Of a DNA stretch of 64,000 nt, positions 45,572-55,351 are shown piece by piece; position 1 is the stretch's first letter, and each line of letters begins with the position of its first letter. The stretch comes from Bacillus sp. HSf4 (lineage in GTDB: Bacteria > Bacillota > Bacilli > Bacillales > Bacillaceae). Position numbers and translations under genes: made by a program. The stretch spans positions 3,329,501-3,393,500 of the forward strand of contig NZ_CP120679.1 of assembly GCF_029537375.1 (NCBI RefSeq), given 5' to 3'. A model generated the notes under the pieces. The model did no database searches. It saw nothing but the letters and a program-made list of their open reading frames with translations, and was not told where the DNA came from.

Positions 45572-48500
45572 GTCGTTTTCTTCCTTTCTACAGAACATAA
45601 AGGAATTTGAATTTTTCTTTCCCTGCCGTTTTCAACGATATAGCCGAAGCCCGGCTGAATTTCCGGCTCCTGCCGTTCATACGGAAGCTGGATCAAGTTT
45701 TGCTCGGACTTTTTCATCAGCAGGACGGCATGTCTGACTTGCTTGACTTCGCTTGTCAATGCATCATATCCTTTTGTAAATTCATTGTGGTTTCCGGCAG
45801 GTATAAAGTGGAAACCTAAATGGGCATAAGACTTCATGAACATCGCCATCTTATCTTGGATCGATGCGTCAATCGTCTGCTGGAACCGCGAAATTCCGTC
45901 GACGATAAAGACCATCGGCGAAAAGTCAAGGTTTGCGATTTCCCCTTGTCTGACAGCCTCCACATACATGGCTTCCCTCGTCCGGCAGATTTCTTCTGTT
46001 TCGGACAGCCATAGAAGAATGTCATCCTTTGTTTCAAGGTAGCTGATCTGATCCTCTGTCGCGTATTGAGATAAGCCGCGGTCGATGGAGTCAAACACAG
46101 CGATCTTTTTCGTATCATGATCAAGCAGATGCTCAAGCATGATTTTGATGACATTTGTTTTTCCGCGCTGGGTCTGCCCCATGATAAGGCAATGTTTATT
46201 TTTCTCAAGGTTAAAGTAAACAGGTTCGACAGACTCTTCATCAAGCCCCATCGGAATCAGTCCTCTTTCAGGCTGAAGCGGATAGTCCCTCATCAACTGC
46301 GTCACGGAAAGCTCCAGCGGCAGCATCGGCACCGGCGCAGGCTTTCTCATGTCCTTGAAGCGCTCGGCAATGTCCTGAATATCGGCTTTGATGTTTTCAA
46401 ACAGTTCGATATCGCTGTTTGCTTCAACAGGCAAAAACATTTGCGCAAAGTATTGGTTTTCTTTGTTTAAGATGACACGCCCCGGAATCGGTTCAAGGCT
46501 GTATTCCGGCCTTCCGATAATGGAATAGGCTTCGGACTGGTCCATCAAATAATGAACGACCCTTGTTTTCAGATTGTTCAACAGCGACTGTCTGATCGCG
46601 TTGACCCTCGTCGCCGTCAGGATCAAATAGATCCCCAATGACTGGCCGTCGCGGGCGAACTGAATAAATTCAGCTTCGAGATCGTGCATTTCATCTTTGA
46701 TGATGTCGAAGTTGTCAACCGTGATGAAAATGAACGGAAGCTTCTCTTCGTTCAGCGCATTGTACATCTTAATATGGCTGATTTCTTTGGCGCGGAACAG
46801 ATTTTTCCGATGCTCGATTTCCTCTTTGATGCGGACCATGAATTTTTCGATTTTTCTTGTCTGATCCATCAGGAAATAATCGGCCGTATGCGGAAGTCTC
46901 GCAAGCGGCAGAAGCGTTCCGTTTCCAAAGTCAAAAATGTAGTTGTGCAGTTCTTCTGGCGTGTATTCAGCCGCAAAGCTCATCAGGAAGGTGATCGCAC
47001 TCAGCGATTTTCCGTAGCCGGATGATCCGACGATGGCGATATTGCCGTCGTCCATCATGCGGTAGCTGATCGGCTCCTGACTTTGCTTTTCCGGTTCATC
47101 GATAAAGGCGAAGTTGAATGTATCGGCCTCCTCCGACGGATAAAGCGCTTTGGGAATGCGTTCCTCAAGCGGCGGCAGCCAAGGACTCGGGAGCTTTTCG
47201 ACTCCCATTTCCTCCTGAATGCGCTCAATTTGTTCCACAACAGCGGAAATTTCCGTCTGAACCTCTTTTTTCGAGGCATGGTCTGCGTCTACATCTGATA
47301 AAGGAATTAATCCGGTATCGGTGACGATTGCCACCTCATCTTCCGTTCCGTAGGCGTCCTCGGCATAAGGCGCTCCGCTCCAGGCAGACTGGAACAGCTC
47401 ATATACCTCATTGTTGCCGACCTGCAAATACCCCCGGCCGGTTACCGTGATCGTGGCCGCATCCCCGTTTTTGAGGATCTCTTTACTGTCATTAGCGTCC
47501 TGCACCTTTAAAGCCACTTTAAATCTCGAGTTGCTCCAGATCTGGTCATCGATGATGCCGCCCGGTTTTTGCGTCGCCAAGATCAAATGCACGCCGAGGC
47601 TTCGGCCGATCCTTGCCGCACTGACGAGCTCGCGGATAAATTCCGGCTCTTCGCTTTTTAATTCGGCAAACTCATCCGATATTAAGAATAAGTGAGGCAT
47701 TGCCGTTTTCGCTTTTTTCTGCTTGTAAAGCTTTGTGTAATCATTGATATGATTGACGCTGTACTGATCAAAAAGGCGCTGCCTTTTCTTCAGCTCGCTT
47801 TTAATTGATGCCAATGCCCGCGTACTGAAGTTTTTGCTGCCTTCAATGTTCGTGATCGTTCCGAGCAGGTGGGGAATGTTCCGGAACGGCTGCGCCATTC
47901 CGCCCCCTTTATAGTCGATCAAAAGAAAAGCGACTTCATGCGGATGGAAGTGAACAGCCAAAGACAAAATATACGTTTGCAAAAATTCACTTTTTCCCGA
48001 TCCGGTCGTCCCCGCAAGCAATCCGTGGGGACCGTGTGCTTTTTCGTGCAGGTTTAAATACACGATGTCATCTTTTCCTTTATAGCCGATCGGCACAGCC
48101 AACGATTTGGCCGATTCGCTTGTCAGCCACTTTTGTCCGATACCGATGTCATCGACTTCTTTCGCATGGAACAGCTCAAGGAACGAAACCGTATCAGGAA
48201 TTGAATTGGTCATTCCGAGCTGGTGGTCAAGCGTCCTTAATGTACGTGAAAAGATCTCATTGTCTTCCCTTGTATGCTGATCCAATTGAAACGGGATCTG
48301 CACGGCTTTCTTTTGCTTGATCAGAATGTCGCCTTCCTGTTCGGTAATATAACGAACGAGGGTATGGATGTTTTCGGACAGGCTTTCTTTCGTCTCTGCC
48401 GCAACGATTGTCGACACTCCGAGGTTTTTCTGCTTCCCTTCCAAATATTCAAGTATGACGTGTTCAGCGATCAGCTGCTGGTTTGTGATAATAAAGACAA

Positions 48501-50052
48501 AATGCGGTCTGAACCGGGTCTTGTCTTTGTTTTCATCCAAATCGCGTTCTCTTAACAGCTCGTAGACGCTTGAAAGAAGTTGATCCCTCGTCTGTTCGTT
48601 GTAAATAAACCCTCGCGCATATGTATGCGGCATCTGAAAATGCGGAAGCCACTTCATCCATTCCCATTCTTTATACTCGGCTTCGTCAAAAATAAAGACA
48701 AAGCGTAAATCATGATAGCTGTGGAAGAAAGCGAGCTGTCCGACGAGCTGATGAATCTCGTTTTTGACGACAGCTTCTTTTCCGACAACCCCCATCGGTC
48801 CTTCGGCGAGATTGACGGTAATCGGCGCGTTTTTTAGTTCTCTGTAAACCTCTTCCATCTTTTGCGTCTGTTCGAGCAGATGGTCTGTATCACGGTTTGC
48901 CAAATCTCCGCCATTCAGGTTGATTTGATAGGAAGAGGCAACCGTTCCCGTGCCAAGGCGGATTTGCAGGAAATCTGCGCTTTCAATTGTTTTTTCCCAA
49001 ATTCGGCCGCTGATTTCCTTTGTTAAATATTTCATCCGTTCAAAGGCAGGAAAATGGAACTCCAGGACGAATTTTTGTTTTTCCGCCAGTTCATGCAATT
49101 CCTTCTTTTTATTCTCAAGGTAAAGCGTATAGACGCGCTCCCTTTTTTCTTCGCGTTTTTTGCGCTGGCTTTTATCACGGAAGTATTGCACAGTTGATGT
49201 AATCAGCGTCATCATAAACATCGCCAGGGAAACGACGATAAAGATGCCCCGCGGCTGAATGATCGCCACGATTCCCATCACAAGCAGCATGACAAGCGGA
49301 GGCAATATCATCAGCCATAAGCCTCTGTTGTTCTCATCGCTTTCCTGCGCCGGAAAGCTGAAGGATATTTTCTCATCCGGCAGGTCGTAAATCATCCTCG
49401 GCGGCCTGCGGTAATGCGGATATTTATTTTTCGTTTCAGAGGTAGGCCTGAGCATTTTTTCCAGGTTTGTAGCAAACTCCTCTTGTCCATGAATTTCCAA
49501 AAGGTCGTTTTCAATGATGCGGAACGCATTCAGGCCGTATAAAATTTCATCCCCATTTTGCACCAAGGCAGGAGCGGTTATTTTTTCCCCGTTCATATAG
49601 ACGAGCGCACCATTCGGGATCACATGCCACTTGCCTTCAAGGCGGATCAATAAGAAGGTGCCGCGGTCTCCGAAAGGCGAATCCGCTTCGGTAAAAGAGA
49701 CATCCGCCTCCTCATTGCAGGAGGAAACAGCGATTTCTTTTCTCTCTCCTAAATAATAGGCAGGGGCGTCTTCGGATTCTTCCGTTAAAAAGAGCGTCAG
49801 CTCCCCGGCGCCGTCTTTTAGGACCGTTTTATCACCAAGCGCCAAAGAAGAGGCCGGCTCATCCTTGCGATAGACGCTGTACAGATCGGAGTCCTTTTGT
49901 TTTTCCAATGTCACCGGACCTTTTTCAAACGGAAAACGGCTGATGGTGACGGAATGCTTGACATCCGGTCCGATTGTCAGCGTGCGGCTGCTGTGATCAT
50001 CCAGTTTTATTTTTTGATAATTTTCATGGTAAAAAATCCATAACAGACTCAT
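45568..50052 (-). CDS. yukBA: Type VIIb secretion ATPase YukBA (EssC)
   Basis: A 1494-residue motor. N-terminal FHA-like domains (residues 1-190) are followed by two membrane helices (WLMILPPLVMLLVMGIVAII region near 230-275) and three FtsK/SpoIIIE ATPase domains. The P-loops are GTTGSGKSEF near residue 677, GSSGYGKSLS near 1010 and GQTQRGKTNV near 1290. The first domain also has the Walker B stretch HLFLISDEFAEL. It drives export of YukE. ATG 50052 follows AGGAGG. It ends in an ATGA overlap with yueB. Confidence 0.95.
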   Translation of the reverse strand: MSLLWIFYHENYQKIKLDDHSSRTLTIGPDVKHSVTISRFPFEKGPVTLEKQKDSDLYSVYRKDEPASSLALGDKTVLKDGAGELTLFLTEESEDAPAYYLGERKEIAVSSCNEEADVSFTEADSPFGDRGTFLLIRLEGKWHVIPNGALVYMNGEKITAPALVQNGDEILYGLNAFRIIENDLLEIHGQEEFATNLEKMLRPTSETKNKYPHYRRPPRMIYDLPDEKISFSFPAQESDENNRGLWLMILPPLVMLLVMGIVAIIQPRGIFIVVSLAMFMMTLITSTVQYFRDKSQRKKREEKRERVYTLYLENKKKELHELAEKQKFVLEFHFPAFERMKYLTKEISGRIWEKTIESADFLQIRLGTGTVASSYQINLNGGDLANRDTDHLLEQTQKMEEVYRELKNAPITVNLAEGPMGVVGKEAVVKNEIHQLVGQLAFFHSYHDLRFVFIFDEAEYKEWEWMKWLPHFQMPHTYARGFIYNEQTRDQLLSSVYELLRERDLDENKDKTRFRPHFVFIITNQQLIAEHVILEYLEGKQKNLGVSTIVAAETKESLSENIHTLVRYITEQEGDILIKQKKAVQIPFQLDQHTREDNEIFSRTLRTLDHQLGMTNSIPDTVSFLELFHAKEVDDIGIGQKWLTSESAKSLAVPIGYKGKDDIVYLNLHEKAHGPHGLLAGTTGSGKSEFLQTYILSLAVHFHPHEVAFLLIDYKGGGMAQPFRNIPHLLGTITNIEGSKNFSTRALASIKSELKKRQRLFDQYSVNHINDYTKLYKQKKAKTAMPHLFLISDEFAELKSEEPEFIRELVSAARIGRSLGVHLILATQKPGGIIDDQIWSNSRFKVALKVQDANDSKEILKNGDAATITVTGRGYLQVGNNEVYELFQSAWSGAPYAEDAYGTEDEVAIVTDTGLIPLSDVDADHASKKEVQTEISAVVEQIERIQEEMGVEKLPSPWLPPLEERIPKALYPSEEADTFNFAFIDEPEKQSQEPISYRMMDDGNIAIVGSSGYGKSLSAITFLMSFAAEYTPEELHNYIFDFGNGTLLPLARLPHTADYFLMDQTRKIEKFMVRIKEEIEHRKNLFRAKEISHIKMYNALNEEKLPFIFITVDNFDIIKDEMHDLEAEFIQFARDGQSLGIYLILTATRVNAIRQSLLNNLKTRVVHYLMDQSEAYSIIGRPEYSLEPIPGRVILNKENQYFAQMFLPVEANSDIELFENIKADIQDIAERFKDMRKPAPVPMLPLELSVTQLMRDYPLQPERGLIPMGLDEESVEPVYFNLEKNKHCLIMGQTQRGKTNVIKIMLEHLLDHDTKKIAVFDSIDRGLSQYATEDQISYLETKDDILLWLSETEEICRTREAMYVEAVRQGEIANLDFSPMVFIVDGISRFQQTIDASIQDKMAMFMKSYAHLGFHFIPAGNHNEFTKGYDALTSEVKQVRHAVLLMKKSEQNLIQLPYERQEPEIQPGFGYIVENGRERKIQIPLCSVERKKTT

Positions 50053-50088
50053 TTTTCCGCCTCCTGCCAACAACAGGTTATCTTCACT

Positions 50089-51423
50089 TTATTTATCATC
50101 TTTTTTCTTTTGCTCTTCCTTTTCTTTATTTTCTTTTTTCTCCTGCTCCTTTTCAGTCTTTTCCGCTTTTTCTTGTTCAGTCTTTGCAGCCTCTATATCA
50201 GCCTGTTTTTGCTCAGTCGTTACCTGCTGGTTTTCTTCAGTATTTTTCTGCGCGTTTTTTTCCTTTTCCAATGTCTCATACAATTCGTCATATTCCTTTT
50301 GCAGCGGATCCAGCTGTTTCTGCCTCTCTTCGCTTGACAATTGGTTATCCGTCTTGATCTCAATGATATATTTCGAGATTGCAAATATGATTTGGAAGTT
50401 GTTTTCCAGCTTACGAGCCGTCTCTAACGCCTCTTTATTTTCCCCGCGTCCGATCTGAATCCAGTAGAGGAAGTTATTCGGATCGACCTGCAGCGTAAGG
50501 CTGTTCAGGGCATCTTCCTGCCAGTCTAATTCCTTCAGCGCGTTTTCAACAATCATATAGGAATATGCGAGCTGATATTGAACGGAATCCGGCATCTCAT
50601 CAGGTTTGTATTTATCAAGCGTGCTGATGACTTTGCTGTACTGTTTATTTAAAAAGTAGCGGTTGCTTTCGACAAACGCCTCCTGTTTTGGCTGAGCGAA
50701 GAATAAAGAATAGAAGGAAAACAATAAAGCCGGTACTAAACATAAAATAAGGCCCAATCCTATGTATCTTTGCGTCTTCCACTTCTTCTTCGGAAGGTGG
50801 ACAAGCGTTTTTTCTTCGGCGTCAAGCTCATCAAGCCGTCTTTGAATGACAGCTTTTAAATCGCCGTATGTCCCGCTTGAGACGATGTTTTTCACTTCGT
50901 CTGAAAACTTGATGGTTTCGCTGTATTTTAAATACTCTTCAAAGGTGAATTCGCCGTCAACGGCAAGCGCCGCTGCTGCCTTCACTTCATTAAAAAGTCT
51001 TTCTTCATCGTGTTCGTATGGCGGAATGCTTTCTTTCACTCCATAATGTAAAAATTTCGGGGTCAACCCTTTGTCAAAGACAATGTTTTCCGGCGTCGCA
51101 ATGAGATGCAGCCTTTTGACCGAGTGCTCTTCAACAGCTTTGACGAGCTGGTAGGCGAAAAGCCATTTGCTTTTTTTATTTTTGGATTTCAAGTAGCGAA
51201 ATTCTTTATATTCAGCAGGAGGCTGAATCGAAATTTGGACTTCATCATCGGTCATGACGGTTTCTTTTTTAAAGGAAGGATCGACTTCTTTGATGACGTT
51301 TGCTTCCAAGCCGTTGACAAGGTTGATCTTTTCTCGTTGAAAACGAAAAATGTAAGCATCGTCTTCCTTCGTCATGACGGCTTCCAGTTGATTTTCCAGA
51401 TACGTTTTCTTTTTTTCTGCCAT
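50089..51423 (-). CDS. yukC: Type VIIb secretion pseudokinase-like protein YukC (EssB)
   Basis: A 444-residue single-pass protein. A cytoplasmic pseudokinase domain (residues 1-205) is followed by one helix (YIGLGLILCLVPALLFSFYSLFF near 220-242), an external helical domain and a Lys/Glu/Gln-rich low-complexity tail (about residues 385-444). EssB proteins bridge the T7SS complex. ATG with an AAAGGA site, 14 bases after yukD. Confidence 0.92.
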   Translation of the reverse strand: MAEKKKTYLENQLEAVMTKEDDAYIFRFQREKINLVNGLEANVIKEVDPSFKKETVMTDDEVQISIQPPAEYKEFRYLKSKNKKSKWLFAYQLVKAVEEHSVKRLHLIATPENIVFDKGLTPKFLHYGVKESIPPYEHDEERLFNEVKAAAALAVDGEFTFEEYLKYSETIKFSDEVKNIVSSGTYGDLKAVIQRRLDELDAEEKTLVHLPKKKWKTQRYIGLGLILCLVPALLFSFYSLFFAQPKQEAFVESNRYFLNKQYSKVISTLDKYKPDEMPDSVQYQLAYSYMIVENALKELDWQEDALNSLTLQVDPNNFLYWIQIGRGENKEALETARKLENNFQIIFAISKYIIEIKTDNQLSSEERQKQLDPLQKEYDELYETLEKEKNAQKNTEENQQVTTEQKQADIEAAKTEQEKAEKTEKEQEKKENKEKEEQKKKDDK

Positions 51424-51437
51424 TCATCCAGATCCTT

Positions 51438-51677
51438 TCATAATATTTCAAGACGGTCTCCAGTCGTTATACCGCACTGTGACAGTGTGTATTCGCCTGA
51501 AAAAACGGCATCCTTATTTGTCACCCTGATCCAGCAGCCTTCGCGGGGAGGGACAGATATGCTCTTGGCCTGCCAAGCGATGTCGACCACCTTTTTGACA
51601 GAATGGTAATCTGACAGTCTGAGATCAAAAGCGCCGCCGTCATAATGTTTTAAATCGATGGTAATGTCAACATACAC
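51438..51677 (-). CDS. yukD: Ubiquitin-like T7SS protein YukD (EsaB)
   Basis: A 79-residue protein with the ubiquitin fold of YukD/EsaB, recognised by YVDITIDLKHYDGGAFDLRL and ISVPPREGCWIRV and ending CGITTGDRLEIL. It is a soluble component of the type VIIb system. GTG 51677 follows GAGAGGTG and gives the family length. It lies between the yukE hairpin and yukC. Confidence 0.92.
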   Translation of the reverse strand: MYVDITIDLKHYDGGAFDLRLSDYHSVKKVVDIAWQAKSISVPPREGCWIRVTNKDAVFSGEYTLSQCGITTGDRLEIL

Positions 51678-51702
51678 CAGTTCATCACCTCTCAATAGAA
51701 AA

Positions 51703-51733
51703 AGCGCCGTCATCTTCTTTTGAATTAGGCGCT
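51703..51733 (-). terminator. Putative attenuator behind yukE
   Basis: Read on the minus strand, AGCGCC and GGCGCT pair across a 19-base loop, followed by TTTTTC, between the yukE stop and yukD. A partial terminator here would give more yukE than downstream transcript. Confidence 0.5.
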
Positions 51734-51757
51734 TCTCTCTTTCTTCTAATCTGTAAA

Positions 51758-52054
51758 TTAGCCGCGAATTTGGCTAGCGATGTCTTGGTCAGTGCTTTCA
51801 AGAGTGTTAGCAGTCTGATGAAGCTGTTTAGAAACGTCGCTTAGAAGTTCAGCCATTTTCACAAAAGAAGGTCTCAGCTCTTGATATTGCTCTGCGAACG
51901 CGCGGCTTGATTCACCTTCCCACATATCTTGAAGCTGGTTGATCATTTGATCAAGACGCTGGTTGACCTGTTCAGTAACGTCTCCGCTTTCTTTTTGATA
52001 TCTGTCAGCCATTTGCCGCAGTTCAGCCGGCGTAACACGAATGATTCCTGACAT
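51758..52054 (-). CDS. yukE: WXG100 secreted protein YukE (EsxA)
   Basis: A 98-residue helical hairpin of the WXG100 family with the central WEG turn (DMWEGESSRAFAEQY near residues 43-57). It is the main type VIIb substrate and exported as a dimer; the C-terminal helix carries the signal-like LESTDQDIA pattern. A strong AGGAGG site precedes the ATG. First gene of yukE-yukD-yukC-yukBA-yueB-yueC. Confidence 0.96.
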   Translation of the reverse strand: MSGIIRVTPAELRQMADRYQKESGDVTEQVNQRLDQMINQLQDMWEGESSRAFAEQYQELRPSFVKMAELLSDVSKQLHQTANTLESTDQDIASQIRG

Positions 52055-52421
52055 ATTCCTTATACCTCCTGCGCTATTCGCCCTAGATATGGGCTAAATA
52101 ACTTATTTTTTTGAACGCTTTTATTATAAAAACAAGATTGAGGCACAGTCAAACAAATCTGTTGTTATTTTACAAAATGAGTCTAAAGGTTTATCATTCC
52201 TCTATTTCCATCCAGCAAAAATTCTAGAAATCTAGTAAAAAAATCTCAATTTTCATCAAATATTCAATTTGAATCAAAAGCGATGGTTCTATTTGACTAT
52301 GTGCAAGCTTTTTAAAGTCCATAGTGAAAAGGATGGATTGCATTATAATGAAGAAAAACGCCGAGAAGGCGCTCAGACCAAAAAAGCCTGTCTCCTTATC
52401 TTGGAGACAGGCTTTTTCGCC
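52055..52421. other. AT-rich regulatory region upstream of the T7SS operon
   Basis: 367 bases with no gene. It holds the yukE promoter region (A/T-rich, 52080-52330) and the AGCS terminator. No DegU or other operator could be assigned with certainty. Confidence 0.5.
52381..52417 (-). terminator. Terminator of the AGCS symporter gene
   Basis: A perfect 15-bp stem (AAAAAGCCTGTCTCC / GGAGACAGGCTTTTT) with a seven-base loop just after the stop codon. Confidence 0.93.
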
Positions 52422-53825
52422 TCACCCGGCTTTTAGTTTCGCCGGCTTTTGCCGGTTGTAATGATTTAAAAAGAAATCGTCGGTTTCCGCGCGAATGACC
52501 TTCCATAATAAAACAAGAGCCACCAGGTTGGGAATCATCATCAACGCGTTCGCCATGTCGGCAAAAGCCCATACCGTATTCAGGCTTGCCACAGCACCGT
52601 AAAACGTGATGAATACGTAAGCAACACGGTAAATCGGCACCCATTTTAAGCCGACAAGATATTCAAGACATTTTTCTCCATATACATACCAGCCGACAAT
52701 TGTTGAATAGCCGAAAAAGATCACCGAAAACGTAACAATGTACTTCCCTGTTAACCCTAAAGAAGAGGCGAACGCCGCATTCGTGAGCGCCCCCGCGTCA
52801 AGGGATGTATCATGGGCAACTCCGGAAATCAACCCGCCTGAAGGATCCCAGAACCCTGTAATGATGAGGACAAGCCCTGTCATTGTGCAAACGATCAATG
52901 TCACAATAAACGTTCCCGTCATCGCCACCAGCGCCGATTTAACAGGATGATCGGTTTTGGCATTCCCGGCGATGAGAGCCGCTGTTCCTAAACCGGCTTC
53001 GTTTGAAAAGATCCCCTTGGACATTCCGTTTCTGATCGCTTCGGACACGACCACTCCTGTGAAGCCTCCAGCCGCAGACACCGGGTTGAAAGCATGATAG
53101 AAAATCAGCTGAAACGCCGGAATGATTTGATCATAATGCAGGAAAATGATAATCAATGAACCGCCGATATAAAGAATCGCCATCACCGGCACAAAAATGC
53201 TTGCAACCGTGCTGACGCGCTGAAAGCCGCCGAAAATAATCGCCGCTGTCAGCACTGCGAGCACAAGGCCGATAATCCAATCTTGGATGCCGAATGTATG
53301 TGTGACGACCTCAGCAATCGTATTGGACTGGACAGAGTCGCCGATTCCAAAAGAAGCGAGCACGCCCGACAGCGCAAACAAGACGGCGAGCGGCTTCCAC
53401 TTCTTTCCGAGACCTTTTTCAACATAGTACATCGGTCCTCCGGAATACTCGCCGCGTTCATTTTTGACACGGTATTTCATTGCCAGCAAAGCTTCACTGT
53501 ATTTGGTAGCCATACCCAAAAGGCCGACGAGCCACATCCAGAACAAAGCCCCCGGGCCCCCTACCGTAATCGCCGTGGCCACCCCGGCGATATTGCCGTT
53601 TCCAATCGTCCCGGCCAGCGTCGTCATCAGCGCTTTGAAGTTGCTGACATCGCCGTCTGCACCCGCAGACTCTTTTTCTTTTCCGAAAGCGAGCTTGAAA
53701 GCATATATCAATCGTTTAAATTGAAGCCCCCTCAGGATCACCGTCAAAAAAATTCCGGTCCCTACAAGCAGAACGATGCCCGGGACTCCCCATAAAATGC
53801 TGTTAATTTTCTCTAATACCAACAC
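52422..53825 (-). CDS. Sodium:alanine symporter, AGCS family
   Basis: A 467-residue alanine/glycine:cation symporter with about 11 helices. Family motifs are GTIGNGNIAGVATAITVGGP near residue 72, YSGGPMYYVEKGLG near 126 and GMSKGIFSNEAGLGTAALIAG near 263. GTG start with AGGAG. It is divergent from adeR-ald, so it most likely imports alanine for the Ald pathway. B. subtilis 168 does not have such a gene at this position as far as I recall. AlsT or YflA are the nearest names, but I assign none. Confidence 0.9.
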   Translation of the reverse strand: MLVLEKINSILWGVPGIVLLVGTGIFLTVILRGLQFKRLIYAFKLAFGKEKESAGADGDVSNFKALMTTLAGTIGNGNIAGVATAITVGGPGALFWMWLVGLLGMATKYSEALLAMKYRVKNERGEYSGGPMYYVEKGLGKKWKPLAVLFALSGVLASFGIGDSVQSNTIAEVVTHTFGIQDWIIGLVLAVLTAAIIFGGFQRVSTVASIFVPVMAILYIGGSLIIIFLHYDQIIPAFQLIFYHAFNPVSAAGGFTGVVVSEAIRNGMSKGIFSNEAGLGTAALIAGNAKTDHPVKSALVAMTGTFIVTLIVCTMTGLVLIITGFWDPSGGLISGVAHDTSLDAGALTNAAFASSLGLTGKYIVTFSVIFFGYSTIVGWYVYGEKCLEYLVGLKWVPIYRVAYVFITFYGAVASLNTVWAFADMANALMMIPNLVALVLLWKVIRAETDDFFLNHYNRQKPAKLKAG

Positions 53826-54007
53826 CGCTGTCTACTCCTCTTATTCCAAAATAATTAAATTTGTTGTAATAGCTGTCACCATTCATGAAATATAATGAAT
53901 CGCGATTAACTTTTTTGTTGATTTTCACAAACAACTATATTCATAATAAAAGTAAGATGGGTATATGTCAAAATTTTTTCATGCAAACATAAAAGTAGGG
54001 GTTTTTT

Positions 54008-55246
54008 ATGAACAATCGAGTGAATCCTTTTAAATACCAATACGACCGTTTGGAAGATGTGGCGGATCATATCAGCGAGGTGCTGAACTGCCCGATTACG
54101 ATAGAGGATGTCAACCACCGCCTCCTTGCTTACAGCACGCACAGCGACTATACCGATCCGGCGAGAACATCGACGATCATCGGCCGGCGCGTTCCGGAAA
54201 AGGTGATCAACAAGCTCTGGAAAGACGGAACGATTCCAGCTTTGATGAAAACAGACGAACCGATCAGGGTGGAGCAAATCGATGAAGTCGGTCTGAGCAG
54301 CCGCGTGGCGATCTCAATCTGGAAAAACAGCGAAGTCATCGGTTTCATTTGGGCTCTCGAAAGCCAAAAAACACTGTCGGAAGACGAGCTTCACCTCTTA
54401 AGGCTTGCCGCCGATTCCGTGAAGAATAAGCTTTTGCCATACCAGGTCCGCAAACGAAAGAATGAACAGCGCAGCCAGGAATTTTTCTGGAAGCTGCTCA
54501 CAGGGCATATTTCAGAGGAACAGGAAATTGCCGACGGCTTTCATCAGCTCGGCATCAGGGTGCCGTCTTCCTACTCTGTCTTCATCATCCGCCTGAAAAA
54601 CGAAATTGAGGAAAAAACCGAAAAACAGCTCAATTATTTATTGGAGACGACACAGCAGGTGCAAATTTCGCTGGCCACGATCGACTATAATGAGCTGATC
54701 ATCCTCGCCGCTCCGAAAACAGGGGAAAACGGACAGCCTTTTAACGATTTAAAACAGTTTGCCGGAAGTATTCAAAAGCAGCTTAGTGAGCGGTACAAGC
54801 TGAACGACTGCACGATTTCGATCGGAGGAATGTACGGGTCGATCACCCGTGTGCACCAATCCTATCAGGAAGCGCTCTCCGTCTTAAAAGTAAAGGAGCG
54901 GTTTGCGGACGAAACAAAGCATCTCGTCAGCTTTTCAGAGCTCGGCATTTATCAATACCTCGATGTGCTTGCCGAAAAAAGAAAACACGCGAACTATCCA
55001 AATTATTCGCTCATGCAGCTTGAGGCTTATGATCAAGAACACCACTCCAATCTCGTCGAGACCCTTGAGCAGTTTATCGAGTGTGACAGCAATGTCAACA
55101 CCGCTGCCAAAAAGCTGAACATTCATGTCAATACATTAAACTACAGGCTGAAGCGGATCGGCAAAATCGCGGAAATCGATTTAAAAAACATTAATGAAAA
55201 GTTTACGATTTACCTTGAAATCAAGCTTCGCAACATGCATTTGTGA
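54008..55246 (+). CDS. adeR: Alanine dehydrogenase regulator AdeR (YukF), PucR family
   Basis: A 412-residue PucR/CdaR-type activator. The N-terminal sensor part (to about residue 130) is followed by a GGDEF-like middle domain and a C-terminal PucR helix-turn-helix (VNTAAKKLNIHVNTLNYRLK near residue 368). In B. subtilis AdeR activates ald in response to alanine. It lies directly upstream of ald and is followed by its own hairpin. Confidence 0.92.
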   Translation: MNNRVNPFKYQYDRLEDVADHISEVLNCPITIEDVNHRLLAYSTHSDYTDPARTSTIIGRRVPEKVINKLWKDGTIPALMKTDEPIRVEQIDEVGLSSRVAISIWKNSEVIGFIWALESQKTLSEDELHLLRLAADSVKNKLLPYQVRKRKNEQRSQEFFWKLLTGHISEEQEIADGFHQLGIRVPSSYSVFIIRLKNEIEEKTEKQLNYLLETTQQVQISLATIDYNELIILAAPKTGENGQPFNDLKQFAGSIQKQLSERYKLNDCTISIGGMYGSITRVHQSYQEALSVLKVKERFADETKHLVSFSELGIYQYLDVLAEKRKHANYPNYSLMQLEAYDQEHHSNLVETLEQFIECDSNVNTAAKKLNIHVNTLNYRLKRIGKIAEIDLKNINEKFTIYLEIKLRNMHL

Positions 55247-55272
55247 GATTCCACAAATGCATGTTTTTTTAT
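55235..55272 (+). terminator. Terminator of adeR
   Basis: Stem ATGCATTTGTG / CACAAATGCAT overlaps the adeR stop and is followed by a T-run. Confidence 0.85.
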
Positions 55273-55351
55273 TTTCTTATTCGAACAAAGAAAATTCTAA
55301 ATTGTCAGTATAAACTAAAAGAACAGTAACCATAGAAGGAGGAGCGACGCG

